From: Dyella flagellata | Lineage (GTDB): Bacteria; Pseudomonadota; Gammaproteobacteria; Xanthomonadales; Rhodanobacteraceae | NCBI RefSeq assembly: GCF_030160275.1 | Contig: NZ_BSOA01000028.1 | Coordinates: 61,139 to 125,138, forward strand | Direction of reading: 5' to 3' | DNA: 64,000 bases | In this document: positions 39,257-48,409 of the stretch, one piece after another | Layout: each line of letters opens with the position of its first letter | Position numbering within the stretch: position 1 is the stretch's first letter | Made by a program: the position numbers and the translations under genes | The notes under the pieces: model-generated | The model's input: only the letters and a program-made list of their open reading frames with translations | Databases searched by the model: none | Told to the model about the DNA's origin: nothing

Positions 39257-41236
39257 TTAGTGCAGCAAGAGCAGGTAACTGGCGGCAGCCCAACTGAAGT
39301 TCGCCGATTGGTAGCCCTGCCCGGTGAGCGGATCGTAATTTTCATACATGGGAGCCTGGGTGGTGACTCCCCTGGCATTTAATACGAGGCGGCGCGCCAT
39401 GTCGTCGGCCTGTTTCGCATAACCGTAACGACGAAGCGCCGCCACGCCAAAATAAGCCTGGTCGAGCCACACCGGACCGCGCCAATAGCCGTTGACCGGA
39501 GAAAAATGCGGGTCGTCCTTCGCCAGTGTCGGAAACGGTAGATAGGTCGCGAACTTGTTCGGGTCAAGCATGACTCGAACGACGTGTGCAGCCTCCTCCG
39601 CACTTGCCGCACCCGCCCACAGCGGCGCCCAGCCATCCGAGCCGTAAACACGCACGAGATCGTTGCTGACAAGCCGGGCGTCGAAGAAGTAACCGCGATG
39701 AGGGTCGTACAACCGCGCCTGGATCGCTTTGCGCATCGCTGCCGCTTCCTTCAGCCATTGGCGAGCGTCGCCCTCTTTGCCGATCGCCTTGGCGATCTCG
39801 GCAAGATCCAGCTTCTCCTGGTAGAGATACGCGTTGAGATCGGCCGATTCCTGATCCATCGACCACGCGCCTTGGCCGTTTTTCTGCATGGCGATGCTGT
39901 CGAAGCGCACGGCATTGTCCATGCCGCTTTCCCATTTGGCCGCGATGGCGGTGCCGTCGGTGGCGCCGTATTCGGCCAGTCCGTTGTGGTCATGGTCGCG
40001 GGCCGCGAACCACCAGCGGTGGTAACGCACCAGTTTGTCGTACATCTCCGAGAGAAACGCCTTGTCCCCGGTGGCGCGGTAGATGGCCAAGGTGGCCCAT
40101 GTCGCGAGCGGCGGCTTGCTGTCACGCCAGTTGTTGCCCGACTTGTCCAGGTAAATGCAGTCGGGAACCATGCCGTCGGCAGCCTGGTAGTCGAACATCG
40201 CTCGCACCTGGTCGCGCGCCAGATCCGGCGCGAAGGACGCGAGCGCCGCGGCGTGTTTCCACGAATCCCAGGCCCAGAAACCGTTGAAATCCGGGTTGGA
40301 GTAGGAAGGAATAACGCCGTCGTGATGCAGGTCGCCGCGCGCCGCACGCCAATTGCCGAGCAAGGTGATCATCGCCTTGGCCGCTACATGCCGTGCCGTG
40401 TCGTCGGGCAAGCCAGCCAGGTGGTACGACGAGAGCGATGCCAGGTAACCCGCCCAGCGTTCGCGATTGTGCGCCCACGCCGCCACCACATTTGCCGCCT
40501 GCGGCTTATCGGATTGCGGGTTATACGTCAGCATCTGATCGACATAGACCACCGCGGTCTGACCGGGCACCAGATGCAACGACCGGTTCAAGTCGATGCG
40601 GTAGTCGGCACGCGCCAGCGTCACGTGACCGGCATTGGCCGTGTCAGTGTGCAGACTCGTGCTCAGCACCGAGGGAGAGCCCGCAAAGGTCTGCACCACC
40701 TCTCCGTCATGCGTGGCGAGGTGGCTCGCCTCATCAGGCATCACCTGCCCCACAATGCCCACGTCGATATCCATCGTGCGCGCGGCCTTGAACTCGACGC
40801 GCACCAGGGCATGCCATGAATTGGCGAAGAAAAGAATCTGACTTACGCTGACGTCTGGAGAAACAAAGCGGCGAACCAGATAACCGGGCGCCGCATGGCT
40901 CTCGATCGGCACCAGCGGGATGTCCCGATGGCTCGCCGCATCCCGCAGCACCAGGCGCGCAAACTGCTTGCCCGCCCATCGACCGTCGCCAAGGCTATGC
41001 ACGAAGGGGCCGACAAAGCCGGTGCCCTCGTCACCCTTGGGCGGAAGACTGTAACCATGCCAGGCGCCGGCATCGAAAAAGATGTTGAAGCTGCGATCCA
41101 CCGGCGACGCGGGCATGCCGTGCATGTCCATCACGTCGAGATAGCGCGCATCCGGCTCCGTGGCCTGCGCCATGCCGCCGGCGCAGGCGAGGAGAAGCCC
41201 TGCAACGATGATCATATTCTTCAGTTGTGCGTGCAT
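39257..41236 (-). CDS. secreted GH63/trehalase-like (alpha/alpha)6 glycosidase
   Basis: About 659 residues from the ATG at 41236 (the upstream extension lacks features). A signal peptide (IIVAGLLLACAGGMAQA) is followed by an N-terminal beta domain to ~260. The (alpha/alpha)6 barrel then has NGFWAWDSWKHAAALASF, CIYLDKSGNNWRDSKPPLATW, AKWESGMDNAVRFDS, YWRGPVWLDQAYFG and a closing MYENYDPLTGQG. The E-S-G-M-D-N and W-D motifs match GH63-type alpha-glucosidases and relatives such as YgjK and mannosylglycerate hydrolase. The exact substrate cannot be read. Probably secreted to the periplasm or outside, with the GH27 gene downstream suggesting joint oligosaccharide breakdown. Confidence 0.88.
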   Translation of the reverse strand: MHAQLKNMIIVAGLLLACAGGMAQATEPDARYLDVMDMHGMPASPVDRSFNIFFDAGAWHGYSLPPKGDEGTGFVGPFVHSLGDGRWAGKQFARLVLRDAASHRDIPLVPIESHAAPGYLVRRFVSPDVSVSQILFFANSWHALVRVEFKAARTMDIDVGIVGQVMPDEASHLATHDGEVVQTFAGSPSVLSTSLHTDTANAGHVTLARADYRIDLNRSLHLVPGQTAVVYVDQMLTYNPQSDKPQAANVVAAWAHNRERWAGYLASLSSYHLAGLPDDTARHVAAKAMITLLGNWRAARGDLHHDGVIPSYSNPDFNGFWAWDSWKHAAALASFAPDLARDQVRAMFDYQAADGMVPDCIYLDKSGNNWRDSKPPLATWATLAIYRATGDKAFLSEMYDKLVRYHRWWFAARDHDHNGLAEYGATDGTAIAAKWESGMDNAVRFDSIAMQKNGQGAWSMDQESADLNAYLYQEKLDLAEIAKAIGKEGDARQWLKEAAAMRKAIQARLYDPHRGYFFDARLVSNDLVRVYGSDGWAPLWAGAASAEEAAHVVRVMLDPNKFATYLPFPTLAKDDPHFSPVNGYWRGPVWLDQAYFGVAALRRYGYAKQADDMARRLVLNARGVTTQAPMYENYDPLTGQGYQSANFSWAAASYLLLLH

Positions 41237-41348
41237 GGCATCATGTTCGGCGATGCCGGCGCACAAAGCCAGCGTTGCCCTACTCCCCGATAACAAGGAC
41301 TAATCGCCCTTCCCTGACTCAGCTCCTGAACCCGTTTCAGGTTACGCC

Positions 41349-41588
41349 TTACGACCGACGCAGGGCGCGAAAAATCGCAATGCCCAGGAAAAGACCCACC
41401 TGAGCGAGCAGTAACAGTCCCCAACCTCCCTTAAAAAGATAGGCGACCACGAAAGAAAGCGCTGCCGATAGAGCGGCCCAAAGTACGCCGTGGTGGCTGC
41501 CGCCTTGCTGGGCTTCATAGGCGCCGAGAACGTAGTACGTATAGGCCGAAACGACGGCCAGCACCATAGTCGAATTGAGAAAGTCCAA
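41349..41588 (-). CDS. small membrane protein
   Basis: A 79-residue protein with hydrophobic segments MVLAVVSAYTYYVLGAY, VLWAALSAALSFVVAYLF and WGLLLLAQVGLFLGIAIF, ending in basic RALRRS. The frame starts at TTG (41588), seven bases after AGGGGA; an ATG seven codons later is an alternative without a good site. No family is recognised. It precedes the glycosidase operon on the same strand, with ~110 bases between. Confidence 0.6.
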   Translation of the reverse strand: MDFLNSTMVLAVVSAYTYYVLGAYEAQQGGSHHGVLWAALSAALSFVVAYLFKGGWGLLLLAQVGLFLGIAIFRALRRS

Positions 41589-41735
41589 ATTTGTCCCCTA
41601 AAAATTCGGCTCTTCTACTTTCATTCACGGCCACCCATCTTTATCCGGTTCTGGTTGCGGATTCAGCCGGTCGATGCAACAGATTGATGAAATCATTCGC
41701 AGAATGACAAGCAGTAGCTTTTTTTACAACCGAAC

Positions 41736-42299
41736 TCAATCCCATATGCCGATCTGATGCGGACTCGCCAAAGGCAGCTGCACTCGCACCAATCCATAGT
41801 AAGGCCCCCATTCGCCGCTGTTGTAGTAGACCGAGGCACCATCCGGCAAGGACCAGGCGATCTGCGCGGAAGTGAAATGATTGCCTGGGATGTTCTGTAT
41901 CGCAGGACTTGCTTGCGGCTGACCGAAAGCCTCTACAAGCCAACGGACATCGTAACCGTCACGCATCGTGCCGTGCGTCTTTGCTGAAACACTGACCACC
42001 AATCCATCTTTCAAGCCAACCACGACATCCTCTCCGCTCATGTAGTTGGGGCGGTCTTCCACGGGCAAGTTGACGATGACCTGCCCGTCTTTCGGAAGGG
42101 TATCCTCCGATGTCGAATTAGCACCCAATTTAAAACACTGCTCATGATCATCGGAAAGATACATATCTTGCCGTTTGAGACATTCAGACATACTCAAGGG
42201 CGCATGGAGCGTAAGGCCGAGCACATCGGTGGCGCTGCTCGCAGAACTCCAGCCAAAGGCTATCGCGACTATAGCCAAGTAACAGCGAAAGTGATTCAT
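41736..42299 (-). CDS. secreted hypothetical protein
   Basis: A 187-residue protein. The frame is open for 123 codons upstream, but the ATG at 42299 follows GGAGTAGTGAA and starts a signal peptide (RCYLAIVAIAFGWSSASS). Mature features: two Cys pairs at LSMSECLKRQDMY and DHEQCFKLGA, a VVVGLKDGLVVSVSAKT strand, and a C-terminal SVYYNSGEWGPYYGLVRVQL. The last part resembles small periplasmic modulator-like folds, but I cannot name a family. Single gene. Confidence 0.65.
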   Translation of the reverse strand: MNHFRCYLAIVAIAFGWSSASSATDVLGLTLHAPLSMSECLKRQDMYLSDDHEQCFKLGANSTSEDTLPKDGQVIVNLPVEDRPNYMSGEDVVVGLKDGLVVSVSAKTHGTMRDGYDVRWLVEAFGQPQASPAIQNIPGNHFTSAQIAWSLPDGASVYYNSGEWGPYYGLVRVQLPLASPHQIGIWD

Positions 42300-42712
42300 T
42301 TCACTACTCCAGTCATCTGGGCGAGCGCAAGATAGCAGGCTTGGGTAGAACCGCAGAAGGCCGGAAGTAATAGCTTGGCGGCATCGCAGCAGGTCGCCGT
42401 CGACGCCGATCGCTGGGCTTTTGGAACGATCGCATTGGGAAGCGGACGTCCCAGACTGCTTACAAATCTGATTGCTCGCAAGATGTTGGTCTGCCACTCC
42501 GGCTTTCGCCCCTCCAGTCGGCAAGTCACCACCTGACACACGACAACGACCCAATCGTCTTGACCCAGAATCTGAGTTGGTCGAGCGCGGACAATCTTTC
42601 CGAATCCCGCCAAGCTTGTTACTCCCACCCTTTGAGTGCCCGGCGGCAATCTCTTCGCCGATCGCCAAGCACCGGAGACGACCGGTAACGGCACGACACG
42701 AGGAGAATTACC
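42300..42712. other. 413-bp divergent intergenic region
   Basis: Lies between the secreted protein (minus) and the GST gene (plus). Long frames cross it on both strands but continue out of phase into the flanking genes and show no domain. I see no repeat and no clear promoter motif. Confidence 0.35.
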
Positions 42713-43366
42713 ATGAAAAATATCGCCGTATGGGGCTTCAGTTGGGTGCCGCCCTTTGCCCAGGGTCTGGTGCGCGATCTGCGCGTGCGCTGGGCGCTTG
42801 AGGAGGCAGGGCTTGCCTATGAGAGCAAGTGGGTCGACGCCGATGAGCGGAACTCCGAGGGCTACCGGCGCAAGCATCCTTTTGGAATGGTGCCCGCGGT
42901 CGAAACCGATAGCGGAACCCTGATCGAATCCGGCGCCATCGTTCATGCCATCGCCGAGCAGAGCGAAGTGCTCATGCCGCGCGACCGGCGCACTGAAACG
43001 CTCGCCTGGATGTTTGCCGCGCTCAACACAGTCGAGCCACCGCTTTGGAATCTTTTTGGAGTTGACCGACTGCATGGCGACGAGGCTTGGACCAAGCTAC
43101 GCCGCCCCGGCGCCGTCGACGAAGCGAAGGCCCGGTTGGCTGTGCTTTCGGCTTGGCTCGATGGCCGCGAGTATCTGCTTGGGCGTTTCACCGCGGCCGA
43201 TATCCTGATGGCGACCACGTTGCGGTTTGTGCGGCATACGGATCTGGTGGCGGAGTTCTCGCCGCTGAACGACTACCTCAAGCGCTGCGAAGCTCGGCCG
43301 GCATTCCAGGCTGCCTTGCACAACCAGACGGAAGGTTACGCGCGCCACACTCCCGCCGCTGCCTGA
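42713..43366 (+). CDS. glutathione S-transferase family protein
   Basis: A 217-residue two-domain protein. The thioredoxin-fold N half has DLRVRWALEEAGLAYESKWV, the cis-Pro motif FGMVPAVE and the glutathione-contacting LIESGAIVHAIAE. The helical C half includes WLDGREYLLGRFTAADILMATTLR, the conserved GST helix. It ends with a basic alanine-rich tail. AGGAG precedes the ATG. Cytoplasmic; reaction likely glutathione conjugation or reduction, substrate unknown. It is convergent with the LprI-like gene, with a REP and a perfect hairpin between. Confidence 0.9.
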   Translation: MKNIAVWGFSWVPPFAQGLVRDLRVRWALEEAGLAYESKWVDADERNSEGYRRKHPFGMVPAVETDSGTLIESGAIVHAIAEQSEVLMPRDRRTETLAWMFAALNTVEPPLWNLFGVDRLHGDEAWTKLRRPGAVDEAKARLAVLSAWLDGREYLLGRFTAADILMATTLRFVRHTDLVAEFSPLNDYLKRCEARPAFQAALHNQTEGYARHTPAAA

Positions 43367-43462
43367 GTTCGAAACCGGCGCAGGCTCCCCTTGGTGGCCA
43401 TCGCTTTTAATATGCCTGGCATGGCCGGTCGCGAATGATCGGCCATGCCCAGTACCCAACGC

Positions 43463-43529
43463 GTAGGCTGGGATGATAATCCCAGCGCCCGCACGCCAGC
43501 CCAATGCTGGGATTGTCATCCCAGCCTAC
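43463..43529. repeat. REP doublet, copy 5
   Basis: Inverted REP pair (GTAGGCTGGGATGATAATCC ... ATCCCAGCCTAC) between the convergent GST and LprI-like genes. Confidence 0.9.
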
Positions 43530-43597
43530 GACTGACCGATGCGCTTCGATACCGTGCGCCCAACGCTTAGGTGGAGGCTGTTCCGGGGCCAGTCGAA

Positions 43598-43643
43598 TCA
43601 GGGTTCCGAGTGCGCATTCCGGGAAGCGCACTCGGAACCCTGA
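43598..43643. terminator. perfect 18-bp hairpin between convergent genes
   Basis: TCAGGGTTCCGAGTGCGC (43598-43615) pairs perfectly with 43626-43643 around a ten-base loop. It lies just past the LprI-like stop (43657). There is no T run on either strand, so it may stop transcription from both sides or protect 3' ends. Confidence 0.55.
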
Positions 43644-43656
43644 AGTCGACGTCAGA

Positions 43657-44052
43657 TCACTTCTGTTTGACGAGCTTCTCAAGCACCAACGTTCGCTGGA
43701 CCAAGTCATTCAACTCAAAATCCTCCGATTCCATGAAGGCCATGTCCCCAATATCTTCCGGCTGGGCAGCCAGACGGTGGGTCTCGCTTAAATGATGCTT
43801 GAGCCATGCTCTTTGTGCTTGCTGCAATTGAGTACGCTGCTCGCCGTTGTACCTATGCAGTAGCGTCTGATAGGCCGCATTCAGTCTCGGGTCCCATCGG
43901 GCGACTTCCGCCTTATGGCAATCCAAGATGGCCCCGGCAGCGCCTTCGGCTTGATCCAAGCATGCGCTGAATGCATCCGTCTGCAGTGCGCTTGCAGGCA
44001 ATGCGGCGATACAGAAGGTGACACCCAAAACGAAAGATGATTTGCGGAACAT
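43657..44052 (-). CDS. LprI-like/DUF1311 secreted protein
   Basis: A 131-residue protein with a signal peptide (SSFVLGVTFCIAALPASA). The mature part fits the LprI N-terminal (DUF1311) pattern: a first Cys (FSACLDQAEG), then ILDCHKAEVARWDPRLNAAY, and RAWLKHHLSETHRL. LprI of Mycobacterium inhibits lysozyme, and the domain is generally periplasmic. AAGGA lies about nine bases before the ATG. Its leader is formed by the dispersed 75-bp repeat. The usual second Cys near the end of the domain is missing, replaced by an acidic stretch (EDIGDMAFMESEDFE). Confidence 0.75.
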   Translation of the reverse strand: MFRKSSFVLGVTFCIAALPASALQTDAFSACLDQAEGAAGAILDCHKAEVARWDPRLNAAYQTLLHRYNGEQRTQLQQAQRAWLKHHLSETHRLAAQPEDIGDMAFMESEDFELNDLVQRTLVLEKLVKQK

Positions 44053-44054
44053 CC

Positions 44055-44130
44055 TGGCGATCCTTTGCGTCTCTGACTGGGGTAAGGCCTGACCGGCAGA
44101 TAGTGGGCTATTTTCGCTGCAATTTTCAAG
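44055..44130. repeat. 75-bp dispersed repeat, copy B, in the 5' leader of the LprI-like gene
   Basis: Starts TGGCGATCCTTTGCGTCTCT, exactly as copy A at 37608, and ends CAATTTTCAAG. Between the ends the two differ at scattered positions. On the minus strand it directly precedes the ATG at 44052. Confidence 0.6.
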
Positions 44131-44252
44131 TTCCGGAGAGTCGGAATAGAGTCAGATAGGGACATCCATGATTTAGACCAGGATGCCCCGTTTTCCGTGC
44201 AAAACACACAACTGCGCGCAACATCTTTTGCGCTGATTGGCGATGTCGCGGA

Positions 44253-45866
44253 TTAGTGATTGGTCCCGGCAGCGAAGATAAAGGAATAATCGCTGGCGTA
44301 AGTGCTGGTCGTCTGCTTTCCTAACATGACCTGGCGCTGCATGCTGCCGTTTTGCACGCGCATAAGCGCTACGCTGGAGGGCGTGGCAATGGGCGCATTC
44401 ATGTGACAGCTCATGCAAGTGTGGGTGTTTTGCACATAGGTCTCCGCCGTGGTGTTTGCGGTGATCAGCGTGGAGGCGTTCGGAGTGATGTCTCCGGTGG
44501 TAAGGGGCGTGACGGAGCCAGGCGGAAGCGGTGCGGGCGCGTTCGGCCACTGCACTTCGATCAGGCGGTAGTAGTTGAATACGGATTTCGCTGGCATGAG
44601 TGTCCAGGCGTAACCGGTGGCGCTGTTGGCAGTGGAGTCCACGGCGTAGATGCGCGTGACCTGGATCGGAGCGTTGTAGGGATCACAACCGGATGGCTGG
44701 TAAGGCGGCGCAAGTGTGGTGCAAGGAGTACCCGGCAGCTCATTCGGTTTGCACTGGTAAAAGGGATCCGATTGCGAGGTGCAGCTGGCGCTGTAGAACT
44801 GATAGCCAGTGGCAGGCTGCTGGTTGGGGTTGGGCGGCAGTTGTGGTGGTTGCGGGTTACCGTTGTTGTTGTCAGGGTCGTTGTCGATCTGCTCGAAGGT
44901 GGCCCAGACAAACTGCGGCCCGCCCTGCAACTTGTGGACAATGTGCAGCCCAACCAGTCCGACCGTGGCGGTGTAGGGTTGGCCGATGGGAGGCACGATG
45001 TTGGCTTGGGTGGTGAGGTAGCGATAGTCGAGAGAATGGTCGACAGGCAACTGCACCCAGGCCGATTTGAGCTCGATGGTGCCGAGGTTGAGCCCGTAGG
45101 TTTGAGGATTGCCCGAGCAGTCGGTGTCTTGGTTGCCGCCTTGCGGGAGATTGAGCCCTCCCACGCCTTTTTGTTGCGCTTGCTGATTGCTGGCGCAGGC
45201 CTGCTGGCCGGCAAACGTGGTGAGCTGGTTTTGCTGGATGAACTGGGCTTCGTCCAGGTTGAGGCGCACGTCGTAATAGACGAGATCACCGCCTTGCGAG
45301 GTGAGCCACTTGCCATTGCCCGCCTGGCCGATAGACAGCAGATGGATATTGGCGAGTTCGGAGGTGTAGGCGAGCTGCAGCAGCTGGGAGGCTGAAGATT
45401 TGCTTGCCATTTTAGAGGATTGGGGCGCGAACACCTGCTCCAAGCTCTCATAGCTTTCCCAGACTTTGGGTTGTAGGTCCGTTGGCAAACCAAAGTCCGC
45501 GGCGCTAGCGGTGGGATCAGGGTTGCCCGGATTGCCAGGCTGGGCGCGCCAGTTCAAATAGATGAATTCCTGCCAGGCAAGGCAATCGGCACCGATCTGA
45601 TTGCCGCTGGTGAGGAAGAGCGTGGGCATGATGGCCTGCATCTGGATCGTGGATGAGGCCGGGCAAGGATTGGCGGTGCTGGCAGCACTATCCTGCGCGG
45701 CTTTTTCCTGATGATTTTCAGCAGCGACCTCTTGCTTGGCTCCCTGCCCCGCCGGCCCCGAAGCACACGCGGCAAGAGTGAGCACAAACGCCGTTAGGAA
45801 GGAAAAAGTGAGGCTGCGGTGATTCCGCAGCCCCGTGTAGACGCGGGTGAATTGACCAAGGTCCAT
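44253..45866 (-). CDS. lipoprotein with a single c-type heme motif
   Basis: A 537-residue protein. The N terminus has a hydrophobic run ending FVLTLAACASG, a plausible lipobox, so it is probably outer-membrane or periplasmic lipidated. A Q/N/P-rich middle follows. Near the C terminus (~485) is NTHTCMSCHMNAPIA, a CXXCH heme-attachment motif. WQEFIYLNWRAQPGN near residue 105 is a motif I have seen beside cytochrome-like domains of such proteins. The heme would allow electron transfer. It lies 12 bases after the uncharacterised 633-residue gene, so they form an operon, and a joint redox role is likely. Substrate unknown. Confidence 0.75.
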   Translation of the reverse strand: MDLGQFTRVYTGLRNHRSLTFSFLTAFVLTLAACASGPAGQGAKQEVAAENHQEKAAQDSAASTANPCPASSTIQMQAIMPTLFLTSGNQIGADCLAWQEFIYLNWRAQPGNPGNPDPTASAADFGLPTDLQPKVWESYESLEQVFAPQSSKMASKSSASQLLQLAYTSELANIHLLSIGQAGNGKWLTSQGGDLVYYDVRLNLDEAQFIQQNQLTTFAGQQACASNQQAQQKGVGGLNLPQGGNQDTDCSGNPQTYGLNLGTIELKSAWVQLPVDHSLDYRYLTTQANIVPPIGQPYTATVGLVGLHIVHKLQGGPQFVWATFEQIDNDPDNNNGNPQPPQLPPNPNQQPATGYQFYSASCTSQSDPFYQCKPNELPGTPCTTLAPPYQPSGCDPYNAPIQVTRIYAVDSTANSATGYAWTLMPAKSVFNYYRLIEVQWPNAPAPLPPGSVTPLTTGDITPNASTLITANTTAETYVQNTHTCMSCHMNAPIATPSSVALMRVQNGSMQRQVMLGKQTTSTYASDYSFIFAAGTNH

Positions 45867-45878
45867 GGACGGAGGTCC

Positions 45879-47780
45879 TCATTCAATTTCGGGAATGAAG
45901 ACAGCGTCAGGCAGAACGCTCGAGTTGCCGTTGACGGTGATTTGCACCGAGCGCAGCCCGGGCGCACTGCTTGAGCCGACGGTGACCGAGAGCGAAAGGG
46001 CAAAATAATTGTCCGGGTAGGAGTTGCCGGGAACGGCATAAGTGACGGGCGTGGCCGCGTTCACCGTCACACCGATACTGGAGTCGGGATCGCTGCTGTC
46101 CGGCAGCAGGAACGCCACTTGCAGATCGGAGAGCTGGCTGGGAATCGTCGTGCACGTCAGGGTAAGTGCCTGGGCTTTGCCGTTGGCCGGCAGCCAAGGC
46201 GCGACAAAGGTGGTGTTGCTGGCGAGGGAGAGTTTCGCTCCCGTTGGGGCAAGCTCGGTGATGGGGTAATAGCCATTCCAGAGCTGCGAGTACATGCATT
46301 GCAGCGGCGTGTACGCCGGGCTCTGCGTACTAGTGCATGGGTTGACCGGAGGTGCCGTGCTGCCTGCCGGCAGCGGCCGTGCGTACAGCGTCATGTTGAA
46401 CGTTTCGGCGATTTGGCCGGCCCACTGGATGGGGCGGCCATTGATAAGAATGTCCGCCAAGGTCAGGTTGGGATTGGCCTGCAGCCACGCTAGCGGGATC
46501 TGGCAGGCGGCATGCAGGATCATGTTGCCCGGGAAGGCTTGGCCGGTGACCGGATCGATGCAGGTTTGGGAACCGCGGACGATCTGCCAGATGTCCGAAG
46601 GCTGCGCATTGGCGGGAATGCCACCCTGGCCGGGCACGACGTTTGAACCGAACGTCCAGTTGGCGAAATTCGGCAGCTGGATATAAAGGCCGAAGGGATT
46701 GGCGAGATTGGCCAGGTTGTAGGAACCGGAGTTGGGGTTCACCGCTTGCGAAACGCTCTGGCCGATATGCGGATCGCTGTGGCGATACTCCTGGCCGAAG
46801 TTGCCGCAACAGATCAACGGCTGTGGATAGAGATTGCCCGAGGCGTACTGCACGGATGAGGCGCCGGCGAGGCCGATTTCGGTTTGCAGCGTGTTGGGCG
46901 TGCTGGTCAGATGCATCGCGCCACCGGAAGAAGTGGACCCGCCGCGAACGGAAATGGGTCCGCTGTTCCATTTGTTGAGAGGGTTGTACGCGGGACGGCC
47001 GGTATTGGGGTCGATCACCGGTTTACCGCTGGCATCGGTGAGCTGAAGGTCGGCAAGCGTGACGGTGATTTGGTTCTGCGATTGGGCATTCGCGTTGAGG
47101 GTGGAATTATAAAGTTCCACCACACGCTCGGGACTGACCTTCCACAGCGTGGTCCAGTACTCCGGGTTTTCGCAGGTGAAATCCACACGAACGACCTGGT
47201 TGGCGGTGTTGCGGAAAACCGACCATTCGCAGTATTCGTCTTGCCATCCGCGCGGCCCGTACGGGCCGAAGGTTTTTAAGGGGCCGCTCCAATTGGCTTG
47301 CGGACACAAGGTGGCGGGAATGTTCGGCAGAGCAATGCTCTTGTTGCTGCTATCGGTGTAGTAGCCGGTGTCCGCCAAGGAATAGACCTGCGTGGCATTG
47401 AGCTTGTAAGGGTTGGCCGGAGCGACGGGTGGATTGGCGGAGTAAAACTGCTGGATGCGCCCGGAAAAAGCGTTCCATTGAATGGCCACCGAGGCTGCAT
47501 CGGAGGGGATGTTGGTAGTGGCCGGGTCATAGAACCAGCTCGGCGCAGCGGGCATGGCCTGTGCGACCCAGCTGGTCAGGTTCAGGGTCCACCAGTTGTT
47601 GAGTTCTTCCTGCAACGCGGGTTGATCGGCAAGGTCCTGCACGAAGGCGGGAGTGAAGTACTCGTAAGCAGCGCCGGCAAACTGGCCGGAGCGGGTGGCG
47701 TTGAACCCTGTTTTTGGCCCCAGTTTGGAGGCGGATTTGCGGAGGGAGTCGGGAGCTGAGCCGGTATGCGTGTCAGACAT
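45879..47780 (-). CDS. uncharacterised 633-residue protein, operon partner of a c-type cytochrome
   Basis: No signal peptide is visible; the ATG has a strong AAGGAGG site. Recurring conserved-looking motifs are YEYFTPAFVQDLADQPALQ, RGWQDEYCEWSVFRN, VDFTCENPEYWTTLWKVSP, GAMHLTSTPNTLQTEIGLAG, LICCGNFGQEYRHSDPHIG and LANPFGLYIQLPNF. I recall similar QDEYCEW and SDPHIG motifs in unnamed bacterial proteins but cannot assign an enzyme. The paired Cys and His, and the cytochrome lipoprotein next door, suggest a metal- or heme-dependent oxidoreductase. The C-terminal ~120 residues look like an immunoglobulin-like beta domain (LQVAFLLPDSSDPDSSIG). Export route unclear. Confidence 0.7.
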   Translation of the reverse strand: MSDTHTGSAPDSLRKSASKLGPKTGFNATRSGQFAGAAYEYFTPAFVQDLADQPALQEELNNWWTLNLTSWVAQAMPAAPSWFYDPATTNIPSDAASVAIQWNAFSGRIQQFYSANPPVAPANPYKLNATQVYSLADTGYYTDSSNKSIALPNIPATLCPQANWSGPLKTFGPYGPRGWQDEYCEWSVFRNTANQVVRVDFTCENPEYWTTLWKVSPERVVELYNSTLNANAQSQNQITVTLADLQLTDASGKPVIDPNTGRPAYNPLNKWNSGPISVRGGSTSSGGAMHLTSTPNTLQTEIGLAGASSVQYASGNLYPQPLICCGNFGQEYRHSDPHIGQSVSQAVNPNSGSYNLANLANPFGLYIQLPNFANWTFGSNVVPGQGGIPANAQPSDIWQIVRGSQTCIDPVTGQAFPGNMILHAACQIPLAWLQANPNLTLADILINGRPIQWAGQIAETFNMTLYARPLPAGSTAPPVNPCTSTQSPAYTPLQCMYSQLWNGYYPITELAPTGAKLSLASNTTFVAPWLPANGKAQALTLTCTTIPSQLSDLQVAFLLPDSSDPDSSIGVTVNAATPVTYAVPGNSYPDNYFALSLSVTVGSSSAPGLRSVQITVNGNSSVLPDAVFIPEIE

Positions 47781-48262
47781 GGGAATACCTCCTTGTGCGG
47801 CCGTATGCGGGCCGGCTGTTTTTTGGGATAGCTACACCTGCACCGAGGGAGACGCCCAAAACCCGCATACTTGCACTGCTTGAGCCTGTGAACACGCCGC
47901 CTAAGCCCGACTTTCCTTAACTCGCGCGAGGTACTGGGCGTCACATTGCTTCGACATTGTTTCGACGGCGTTGTCGTTGAAACGTGAACCGGCCTACGTG
48001 CACCCGATCGCCGATGCCTTTGCTCGTCATTCCGGCGGAGGCTTAGGATTCAGCGACTTGCAGTTCGTCTAAGTCACTGGGGCCCGGCTTTCCTCCACCT
48101 CAAAGCCAGGCACACCCATGTGCCTTCCCCTCGTGCACCTGGGCGACGAAAGAGCGATTCAAAGCGGATTGGGAGCCCCATGACCTTTTGTAGGAATTCG
48201 CCTACACGACAAAGCGGAGGCTCCCGATACCGCTGACCCAGGGGTTCACAGAGAATAGCTCC

Positions 48263-48382
48263 ATGCCCCGGGAGTCCCGCCGACACGTCGGCTGGTGGAA
48301 CGGATGCCAGGTGCGGCAAGGAGGTCGCGCCGACAAACGGGGCATCATCATGGATGATGGCGTTTCCCAAGCCCCGGCCTAG
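48263..48382 (+). CDS. possible 39-residue peptide in a compact hairpin-rich unit
   Basis: A frame from ATG 48263 to TAG 48382 encodes a basic peptide (PRESRRHVGWWNGCQVRQGG ... DDGVSQAPA). Its stop lies inside the stem of a strong Rho-independent terminator. Upstream, 48168-48228 folds into nested hairpins (GGGAGCC/GGCTCCC around TGTAGG/CCTACA). A 124-codon frame lies opposite on the minus strand (48074-48448). Either may be real, or the whole may be a structured RNA; the ribosome site is weak. Confidence 0.25.
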   Translation: MPRESRRHVGWWNGCQVRQGGRADKRGIIMDDGVSQAPA

Positions 48383-48395
48383 CCGGGGCTTTTTC
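48369..48395 (+). terminator. strong Rho-independent terminator
   Basis: AGCCCCGGC and GCCGGGGCT pair around a three-base CTA loop and are followed by TTTT on the plus strand. No annotated gene on this strand ends here, so it implies a short plus-strand transcript from the hairpin-rich unit. Confidence 0.8.
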
Positions 48396-48409
48396 GTTGC
48401 TGATCGCTG

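Noticed and set aside
42296..43075. 259-codon minus frame overlapping the GST gene
   Set aside because: The plus-strand GST has complete family motifs and a good ribosome site; the minus frame is its shadow.
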